NCBI GenBank assembly: GCA_000720805.1
Contig: JODI01000141.1
Coordinates: 1-12,834 of the forward strand
Source of the DNA: Streptomyces violaceoruber
GTDB lineage: Bacteria > Actinomycetota > Actinomycetes > Streptomycetales > Streptomycetaceae
Length of the DNA stretch: 12,834 nucleotides
Direction: 5' to 3'
The first letter of the stretch is position 1. Every line of letters begins with the position of its first letter. A program made the position numbers and the translations under genes. This document shows, one piece after another, positions 6,529 to 12,116 of this stretch. The notes under the pieces are model-generated. The model was not told the origin of the DNA, ran no database searches, and worked only from the letters and a program-made list of their open reading frames with translations.

Positions 6529-8139
6529 CTACACGTCACCGGCGCGGCGACGGCGCACACCGGCGCCGATCGCCCAGCCGATTCCGCCCGCGGCGACCAG
6601 GACCAGAGCGATCTCCGGCAGGACGCCCAGGCGCGTGGCGGGCGTCTGCGAGGAGCGCAGCGGGACCTTCTGGACCAGGGAGTCGGCCACGAACATGCCG
6701 GTCCGCTGGGTGATCCTGCCGTCCGGCATGATGATGGCGCTGACGCCGCTGGTCACGGGGACGGTGACGGTCCGGCTGTGCTCGACGGCCCGCACCCGGG
6801 ACATGGCGAGCTGCTGGTAGGTCATCTCGCTGCGGTCGAAGGTGGCGTTGTTGCTCGGTACGGAGATCATCTGGGCGCCGTCGGTGACCTCGGAACGCAC
6901 GGCCCAGTCGAAGGCGGCCTCGTAGCACGTGACCAGGCCGACTTCGGCGCCGTCCATGTCGAACACGCCCGGCTTGTCCCCCCGGCTGAAGTCCTGGCTG
7001 ACCATGGAGGTCCAGTTCTTGTTGATCGCCCCGATGAGTGAACGCAGCGGGAGGTACTCGCCGAACGGCTGGATCTGCCGTTTGTCGTAGGTGTCGGTGG
7101 GTCCCTTGACCGGGTCCCACAGGATCTGCTCGTTGTACAGCTTGTCGTCGCGTTTCACGACACCGCCGACCGAGATCGGCACGCCGACCGCCTTGGCCGC
7201 CCGGTCGATGACGGCGGCCGCGTCGGCGTTGGCGAACGGGTCGATGTCGGAGGAGTTCTCGGGCCACAGCACGAAGTCCGGCTTGGCGACCTTGCCCGCC
7301 CTGACCTCGGCGGCGAGCCGCTCGGTCTCGCGGGCGTGGTAGTCGAGCACGGCCCGCCGCTGGGCGTTGAACTCCAGTCCCGCGCGCGGGACGTTGCCCT
7401 GGATGACCGCGACGGTGACGCTGCCGTCCTCGGCCTTGTCGCTCACCAGCGGCCGCGCGGCCACCGCGCCCACCACGGGCACGGCCAGGCTGAGCAGGGC
7501 CACGGCGGCAGCCGGCCGTCGAACGGCGCCCGTGCGCCGGGCCTCGACGGCCAGCCGCACGACCTCGCAGAGGCCGAAGCCGCACAGGACGACCCCGAAG
7601 CCGAGCACCGGGGTCCCGCCCACCGCGGCGAGCGGCAGGAAGACACCGTCCGCCTGCCCGAACGCGATCTTGCCCCAGGGGAAGCCGTGGAAGGGCGCAC
7701 GCGCGCGTGCCGCCTCTCCGGCGATCCACACCGCGGCCGCCCACACCGGCCAGCCCGGGAGCTTCGACACCGCGGCGAGGCCCGCGCCGACCAGCGCGAC
7801 GAAGAGCGCCTCGATGGCGACCAGCGCCAGCCAGGGCCCGGGGCCGACCTCCACGCCGGTCCACACCAGCAGCGGCAGCAGGAAGCCGAGGCCGAAGAGG
7901 TAGCCGAGACCGAGGGCCGCCTTCCAGCCGCGCCCGCGCAGCACCCAGCCGAAGACGGCGAAGGCCGGCAGGGCCAGCCACCACAGGGTGCGCGGCGGGA
8001 AACTGACATAGAGCAGCACTCCGGAGAGCGCTGCGGCGGCGGCCGGAAGGAGTCGCAGGAGCCGCGTCCCGCGCGATGCGGGCGCGGTCGGCTGCCTCAC
8101 CTGGTCCGACTCGTCCACGGAAGTTGCGGTGACGGTCAC
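6529..8139 (-). CDS. lnt: Apolipoprotein N-acyltransferase
   Basis: A polytopic membrane enzyme that N-acylates the N-terminal cysteine of lipoproteins. With the GTG at 8137-8139 the protein has 536 residues, normal for Lnt. About six hydrophobic helices lie in residues 26-225, followed by an extracytoplasmic nitrilase domain (about 240-480) and a last helix (about 505-527). The catalytic triad is visible: E294 in LWPENSSD, K353 in YDKRQIQPFGEY and C405 in VTCYEAAF, corresponding to E267, K335 and C387 of E. coli. The frame extends 28 codons further upstream to 8223, but that stretch is Arg-rich and contains the -10-like TACACT box, so I reject it as coding. Streptomycetes commonly carry two Lnt homologues; which one this is cannot be told here. 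Confidence 0.93.
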   Translation of the reverse strand: MTVTATSVDESDQVRQPTAPASRGTRLLRLLPAAAAALSGVLLYVSFPPRTLWWLALPAFAVFGWVLRGRGWKAALGLGYLFGLGFLLPLLVWTGVEVGPGPWLALVAIEALFVALVGAGLAAVSKLPGWPVWAAAVWIAGEAARARAPFHGFPWGKIAFGQADGVFLPLAAVGGTPVLGFGVVLCGFGLCEVVRLAVEARRTGAVRRPAAAVALLSLAVPVVGAVAARPLVSDKAEDGSVTVAVIQGNVPRAGLEFNAQRRAVLDYHARETERLAAEVRAGKVAKPDFVLWPENSSDIDPFANADAAAVIDRAAKAVGVPISVGGVVKRDDKLYNEQILWDPVKGPTDTYDKRQIQPFGEYLPLRSLIGAINKNWTSMVSQDFSRGDKPGVFDMDGAEVGLVTCYEAAFDWAVRSEVTDGAQMISVPSNNATFDRSEMTYQQLAMSRVRAVEHSRTVTVPVTSGVSAIIMPDGRITQRTGMFVADSLVQKVPLRSSQTPATRLGVLPEIALVLVAAGGIGWAIGAGVRRRRAGDV

Positions 8140-8145
8140 TGTGGG

Positions 8146-8151
8146 AGTGTA
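8146..8151 (-). promoter_or_regulatory. -10 box of lnt, leaderless type
   Basis: The minus strand reads TACACT, CCCACA, then the GTG start at 8139. Transcription would begin at the GTG, and no ribosome site is present. This placement supports the GTG over the upstream in-frame starts. Confidence 0.6.
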
Positions 8152-8163
8152 CGGCCGCCGGGC

Positions 8164-8173
8164 TCGGCGCCGA
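8164..8173. promoter_or_regulatory. 10-bp palindrome in the lnt promoter
   Basis: TCGGCGCCGA is self-complementary and lies at about -25 to -34 from the predicted lnt start site, over the -35 region. It may be an operator, but it is composed mostly of G and C, so chance occurrence is fairly likely. Confidence 0.25.
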
Positions 8174-8250
8174 CAGCGCGGTCCGCTCAGCCCCACGGAC
8201 ATCGGCGGTCGCCTCGGCAGCATCGTTTCTGCGCATCTCGGTCCAACTCG

Positions 8251-8279
8251 TCCACAAACCGCCCACCAGCCGTTACGGT
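8251..8279 (+). promoter_or_regulatory. Promoter of the Wzy-like membrane protein
   Basis: TCCACA (8251-8256; four of six to TTGACA), a 17-bp spacer and TACGGT (8274-8279) form a housekeeping-type promoter. Transcription would start near 8286, downstream of the in-frame GTG at 8280, which argues against that codon as the start. Confidence 0.45.
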
Positions 8280-8381
8280 GTGCCCGGGGGCTTCGTCGTA
8301 CGGGCCGGTGACGCCCGCACGACCGGGGACGGTACAGGTCGGGGGCGACCGGGTTCGGGGGGCGGGGTGGGTTCCACGGGG

Positions 8382-9455
8382 ATGACGTCTGCGGCCGGTG
8401 CGGCGCCGGCAGCGGACGACGACAGACGCAACACTTCCGACGCGGCCGGCATGGTGATCCTCGGGGCGTGCGCCGCCTGGTCCCTGATCACGGCGGCCGT
8501 GCATGACGGCCGCCCGGAGGGAGTGCTGCTCGCGGTGCTGGCCGTGGCCGCCGGTTATGCCGCGGGACGGGTGTCCGGAGCGCTGCTCCCGGTCGCCGCG
8601 CCGAGCGCCGGGGCGCTGGCGGGGCTCGGCCTCACGGTGGGGTTGCCGCACCTCTCCCCGGGGCCCGAGATCGGCACACCGCTCGGGCACGCCGGTGCCG
8701 CCGCCGCCCTGCTGACGCTGTCAGCCGGTGCCGCGTGCTGCGCCGCCTGGGCAACCGAGTCCCCGGCGCTGCGGCTGACGCTGCGCGTGCTGGCCGCCGG
8801 GATCGCGGTGACCGCTGCCGCGCTCGGGGCGGTCGCCGGGTTCGCCGCGTGCGTCGCCGTGCTGGTGGGCTCGCTCGCCGCGGGCAGGATGCGTCACCGG
8901 GGTCCGGGCATCGCCGGGCTGGCCCTGTCCGCGGCCCTGGTGTCCGGTCTGACCTGGGCGGTCGCGGGGAACAAGGTGCCTGCCGGGCTCACCGACTCCC
9001 TGGAGGGCCGGCTGACCCGGCAGCGGGTCGGGCTGTGGCAGGACGCGCTGCACATGGCCCGCGGGGACGCCGTGCTGGGCGTGGGCCCGGGCCGTTTCGG
9101 CGAACTCAGCGGGACGGCGACCCGGACCCTGCTCTCCGACGGCAAGCCCCATTCGGCGCCGCTTCAGCAGGCGGCCGAACAGGGGATCGTCGGCGTCGCC
9201 CTGCTGGCGGCGGTCTTCTGCTGGGTGCTGTACGCCCTCTGGCGTACCCGGCGCCCCACCCCGGTCGCGCTCACCGCGGGCGCTGCCCTGACGTCGGTGG
9301 CGGCGATCGCCTGCGTGGGCAACGCGCTGAGCTTCACCACGGTGTCCGTCGGCGCCGGGCTGCTGGCCGGGCTGGCCACGGCCCGCCCGCTCTCCTACGA
9401 GTCATCGCGGCACGGAACGGACGTACGCGTACACGGTGACCGGCAAGCTCTGTGA
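8382..9455 (+). CDS. Wzy/O-antigen ligase-like membrane protein
   Basis: A 357-residue integral membrane protein with about eight to ten hydrophobic helices and a C-terminal Wzy_C/O-antigen-ligase signature: RVGLWQDALHMARGDAVLGVGPGRF (about residues 215-239) followed by the His-containing PHSAPLQQAAEQGIVG (256-271). In this family the conserved Arg and His lie in or beside a large extracytoplasmic loop and serve glycan transfer or polymerisation from a polyprenyl-linked donor. In a monoderm the product would be a cell-wall glycopolymer or exopolysaccharide, not LPS. The start is uncertain: I chose the ATG at 8382; the GTG at 8367, preceded by a G-rich stretch, is a good alternative, while the GTG at 8280 precedes the predicted transcription start. 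No glycosyltransferase cluster surrounds it. Length is at the short end of the family. Confidence 0.75.
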   Translation: MTSAAGAAPAADDDRRNTSDAAGMVILGACAAWSLITAAVHDGRPEGVLLAVLAVAAGYAAGRVSGALLPVAAPSAGALAGLGLTVGLPHLSPGPEIGTPLGHAGAAAALLTLSAGAACCAAWATESPALRLTLRVLAAGIAVTAAALGAVAGFAACVAVLVGSLAAGRMRHRGPGIAGLALSAALVSGLTWAVAGNKVPAGLTDSLEGRLTRQRVGLWQDALHMARGDAVLGVGPGRFGELSGTATRTLLSDGKPHSAPLQQAAEQGIVGVALLAAVFCWVLYALWRTRRPTPVALTAGAALTSVAAIACVGNALSFTTVSVGAGLLAGLATARPLSYESSRHGTDVRVHGDRQAL

Positions 9456-9484
9456 ACGCCCGGAGCGTGGAGCGCGCAGTCGGC

Positions 9485-10021
9485 TCAACGCCCCGCGCCG
9501 GACCGCAGCCGGTCCTTGATGACCCGTACGGCTGCCTCGGCGTCGTCCACGGTGATGGTGAACGTGTGGCCGTCCCACAGGCGCAGCACCACGCCCTCGC
9601 CCCGGCGTACGACGACGGCGGTGCCCTTCTCGGGGCGCCAGCGGTAGCCCCAGCCGCCCCAGTGGCGTGGGGTGACATGTGGGTCGAACTCGGCGCCGGC
9701 GACCTGCGCCAGCGGGATGCGGCGGCGCGGCACGCCGATGTGGCCGCAGCGCACTTCGAGGGACTCCTTGTCGACCTTCAGGGCGACGTGCACGAAGGCG
9801 AGGGTGCCGAAGAGGACCAGCAGTCCGGCCGCGATGCAGCCGACGACGGACATCACGAGCGGGGCGATGCCGGACGTCCACTGGGAGTCGACGGCCAGCT
9901 CGATGCCGAGCGCCAGACAGGCGGCGCCGCCGAGCGCCAGCAGCCACTGGAACCGGTTGGAGGCCCGCCCGGTCCAGACGTCGGGGTGCGGAGTGCTCTT
10001 GCCGTGGGGGTGGTCCCTCAT
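9485..10021 (-). CDS. Two-helix membrane protein with PH-like C-terminal domain
   Basis: A 178-residue protein of unknown function. Residues 1-24 are hydrophilic. Two membrane helices follow (about 26-45 and 52-80), then a cytoplasmic beta-rich domain (about 82-175): VDKESLEVRCGHIGVPRRRI, a HWGGWGYRW turn at about 120-128, TAVVVRRGEGVVLRLWDG and TFTITVDDAEAAV. The pattern of strands ending in an Ala-rich helix resembles bacterial PH-like domains, which is a fold-level guess only. I chose the ATG at 10019-10021 over the upstream in-frame start at 10069 because TAGTCT lies 7 nt before this ATG, and the extra 16 codons include that promoter-like box. The stop lies 29 bp from the stop of the converging Wzy-like gene. 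Confidence 0.7.
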   Translation of the reverse strand: MRDHPHGKSTPHPDVWTGRASNRFQWLLALGGAACLALGIELAVDSQWTSGIAPLVMSVVGCIAAGLLVLFGTLAFVHVALKVDKESLEVRCGHIGVPRRRIPLAQVAGAEFDPHVTPRHWGGWGYRWRPEKGTAVVVRRGEGVVLRLWDGHTFTITVDDAEAAVRVIKDRLRSGAGR

Positions 10022-10028
10022 GCCTATG

Positions 10029-10034
10029 AGACTA
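10029..10034 (-). promoter_or_regulatory. -10 box of the PH-like membrane protein gene, leaderless type
   Basis: The minus strand reads TAGTCT, CATAGGC (7 nt), ATG. There is no ribosome site between the box and the start. This supports the shorter 178-residue product. Confidence 0.55.
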
Positions 10035-10090
10035 CTCAGGTTTCGCTGCGCCGGTAGGACGTTGCACACAGTGACTGCTCAGGGCAGGGG

Positions 10091-10876
10091 TCACTGGGCC
10101 GGGCTGAGCGCCTTGAGGAGCCGGCCTTCCTCATAGGCCAGTGCGGGCTCGGGGAGCGCGCCCTCGCGACCGCTGAGCAGGACCGTCAGGGTGCCGTTCT
10201 CCGACGCCCGAGGGGCGGGCTGCGCCCCGAGCCGGCGCAGTGCCTGGGCGGCGACCGCTCCGGCGGAGCCGTGCAGGACGAGCGGGGGGAAACCGGGGCG
10301 TTGCACGGCGGCGCGAATGCGCTCGGAGACCAGTTCGTAGTGGGTGCAGCCCAGGACGACGGTCGTCACATCGTCCGGGGTCAGGGCCGCGGCCGCGGCG
10401 ACGGCCGCCTCGATGGCCGCCTCGTCCGCGTGCTCGACCGCCTCCGCGAGGCCGTAGCAGGGCACCTCGGTGACCGCCACCCCGGCGGCGAAGTCCTCGA
10501 TGAGCCCGCGCTGGTAGGGGCTGCCCGTGGTGGCGGGCGTCGCCCAGATCGCGAAGGGACCGCCGCCGGCCGCGGCGGGCTTGATCGCGGGGACCGTGCC
10601 GATGACCGGGATGCCGGGTTCGAGGCGGGCGCGCAGGGCCGACAGGGCGTGCACGGTGGCGGTGTTGCAGCCGATGACGAGGGCGTCGGGCCGCCGTGCG
10701 GCGGCGGCCTCGGCGACGGCCAGTGCGCGCCGCGTGAGGTCCTGGGGGGTGCGAGGGCCCCAGGGCATGCCGTCGGGGTCGAGGGAGAGCACGAGATCGG
10801 CGTCGGGCCGCAGACGCCGTATCGCGGCGGTGGCCGCGAGCAGACCGATTCCGGAGTCCATGAGCGCGATCTTCAC
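10091..10876 (-). CDS. Aspartate/glutamate racemase family protein (MurI-like paralogue)
   Basis: A 261-residue cofactor-independent racemase homologue. The two catalytic cysteines of MurI are present: C70 in GCNTAT and C187 in GCTHY. D7-S8-G9 (MDSGIG) and the PWG turn at 38-40 match the family's DSG and PYG positions. Several places differ from housekeeping MurI: DSGIGLL instead of DSGVGG, Trp for Tyr in the PYG turn, and GCTHYEL instead of GCTHYPL. It may therefore be an accessory racemase with a different substrate; I would not call it murI. The start is a GTG (10874-10876) placed 6 nt after TATCGT. It diverges from the HpnB-like glycosyltransferase across 57 bp. A role in supplying a D-amino acid for the envelope is inference. 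Confidence 0.82.
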   Translation of the reverse strand: MKIALMDSGIGLLAATAAIRRLRPDADLVLSLDPDGMPWGPRTPQDLTRRALAVAEAAAARRPDALVIGCNTATVHALSALRARLEPGIPVIGTVPAIKPAAAGGGPFAIWATPATTGSPYQRGLIEDFAAGVAVTEVPCYGLAEAVEHADEAAIEAAVAAAAALTPDDVTTVVLGCTHYELVSERIRAAVQRPGFPPLVLHGSAGAVAAQALRRLGAQPAPRASENGTLTVLLSGREGALPEPALAYEEGRLLKALSPAQ

Positions 10877-10882
10877 CCCGTC

Positions 10883-10888
10883 ACGATA
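10883..10888 (-). promoter_or_regulatory. -10 box of the racemase gene, leaderless type
   Basis: The minus strand reads TATCGT, GACGGG, then the GTG start. The six-base spacer is the same length as at lnt, the NUDIX gene and the dehydrogenase. Confidence 0.6.
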
Positions 10889-10902
10889 GACGATGGGCCC
10901 TT

Positions 10903-10917
10903 ACCGGCAGGGCCGGT
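10903..10917. promoter_or_regulatory. Perfect palindrome ACCGGC-AGG-GCCGGT between divergent promoters
   Basis: Two 6-bp arms around a 3-bp centre lie midway in the 57-bp gap. They fall at about -27 to -41 of the racemase start and -17 to -31 of the glycosyltransferase start, covering the -35 regions of both. A dimeric regulator here could control both genes together. Confidence 0.4.
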
Positions 10918-10921
10918 GGGG

Positions 10922-10927
10922 CAGACT
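10922..10927 (+). promoter_or_regulatory. -10-like box of the HpnB-type gene, leaderless spacing
   Basis: CAGACT is one base off TANNNT and is followed by GCGCAC and the GTG start at 10934. The spacing matches the other leaderless-type genes of the window, and no ribosome site is visible. Confidence 0.4.
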
Positions 10928-10933
10928 GCGCAC

Positions 10934-12112
10934 GTGAGCGCCATCATGTGGACCGCCGCCGGATCACTCGCCGCCTGGCTGTGGCTGCTGCTCGGCCAGG
11001 GCTTCTTCTGGCGTACGGACGTCAGGCTGCCGCCCCGGAGGGATCCGGAGGTCTGGCCGTCCGTCTGTGTCGTCGTGCCGGCCCGTGACGAGGCGGCGGT
11101 GCTGCCCGCGAGCCTGCCGTCACTGCTCACCCAGGACTATCCGGGGCCGGCGGAGGTCTTCCTCGTCGACGACGGCAGCACCGACGGCACCGGCGAACTG
11201 GCGTACGAGCTGGCCCGCCGCCACGGCGGACTGCCGTTGACCGTGGCCTCCCCCGGTGAACCGCCGGCCGGCTGGACCGGCAAGCTGTGGGCCGTGCGCC
11301 AGGGCATCGGCCTGGCACGCGCGCGTGACCCCGAGTACCTCCTCCTCACGGACGCGGACATCGCCCACGCGCCGGACAGCCTGCGCCAACTGGTCGCGGC
11401 GGCCCGCGCGGGCGGCTTCGACGTCGTGTCCCAGATGGCCCGGCTGCGGGTGGAGAGCCTGTGGGAACGGCTGGTCGTGCCGGCCTTCGTCTACTTCTTC
11501 GCACAGCTGTATCCGTTCCGGTGGATCGGCCGGCGCAAGGGGCGGACCGCGGCCGCGGCGGGCGGCTGCGTGCTGCTGCGCACCGAGGCCGCCGAACGGG
11601 CCAGGATCCCGGACGCCATCCGGCACGCCGTCATCGACGACGTGGCGCTCGCGCGGGCCGTCAAGGGCAGCGGCGGCCACATCTGGCTGGGGCTGGCGGA
11701 CCGGGTGGACAGCATCCGCCCGTATCCACGGCTGCACGACCTGTGGCGCATGGTCTCGCGCAGCGCGTACGCGCAACTGCGGCACAACCCGCTGCTGCTC
11801 CTCGGTACGGTCGCCGGACTGGCGCTGGTCTACCTGGTGCCGCCCGTGGCCCTGGTCGTGGGAGCGGCCGCGGGGAGCGCGGCGGCCGGGGTCGTCGGCG
11901 CCCTCGCGTGGCTGGTGATGACCGGGACGTATGTTCCGATGCTCCGTTACTACCGGCAGCCGCTGTGGCTCGCTCCCCTGCTGCCGTTCACCGCGTTCCT
12001 CTATCTCCTCATGACGGTCGATTCCGCGGTGCAGCACTACCGGGGGCGCGGCGCGGCCTGGAAGGGCCGTACCTACGCGCGTCCGGACGCCGTCGCCGGT
12101 GACGAGACGTGA
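10934..12112 (+). CDS. hpnB: HpnB-type membrane family 2 glycosyltransferase
   Basis: A 392-residue GT-A glycosyltransferase with one N-terminal membrane helix (about 5-24) and three C-terminal helices (about 286-308, 314-331 and 343-362). Catalytic motifs are VDDGSTDG at 78-85, the DxD LLTDADIAHAPDSL at about 137-150, AAAAGGCVLLR near 206-216 and IDDVALARA at 234-242. WTGKLWAV, ESLWERL, LYPFRWI and the RPYP segment follow the hopene-associated HpnB family closely, and length fits. The family was named from hopanoid gene clusters; the acceptor is not settled, and no hpn, shc or isoprenoid gene is seen here. I use the GTG at 10934, with an in-frame ATG at 10946 as alternative; the open frame upstream of it lies antisense to the racemase. 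The stop is 4 bp from the stop of the converging TerA-type gene. Confidence 0.85.
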   Translation: MSAIMWTAAGSLAAWLWLLLGQGFFWRTDVRLPPRRDPEVWPSVCVVVPARDEAAVLPASLPSLLTQDYPGPAEVFLVDDGSTDGTGELAYELARRHGGLPLTVASPGEPPAGWTGKLWAVRQGIGLARARDPEYLLLTDADIAHAPDSLRQLVAAARAGGFDVVSQMARLRVESLWERLVVPAFVYFFAQLYPFRWIGRRKGRTAAAAGGCVLLRTEAAERARIPDAIRHAVIDDVALARAVKGSGGHIWLGLADRVDSIRPYPRLHDLWRMVSRSAYAQLRHNPLLLLGTVAGLALVYLVPPVALVVGAAAGSAAAGVVGALAWLVMTGTYVPMLRYYRQPLWLAPLLPFTAFLYLLMTVDSAVQHYRGRGAAWKGRTYARPDAVAGDET

Positions 12113-12116
12113 GCGG

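Noticed and set aside
6536..8266. 576-codon minus-strand open frame overlapping lnt
   Set aside because: A frame-shadow with Arg/Gly/Pro-rich composition; the overlapping frame holds all three Lnt catalytic residues.
10271..10933. Open frame continuous with the glycosyltransferase, extending 221 codons upstream
   Set aside because: It runs antisense to the racemase gene, whose product has a clear family match; the upstream translation is Gly/Arg-rich with no domain, and the glycosyltransferase family begins near the GTG at 10934.
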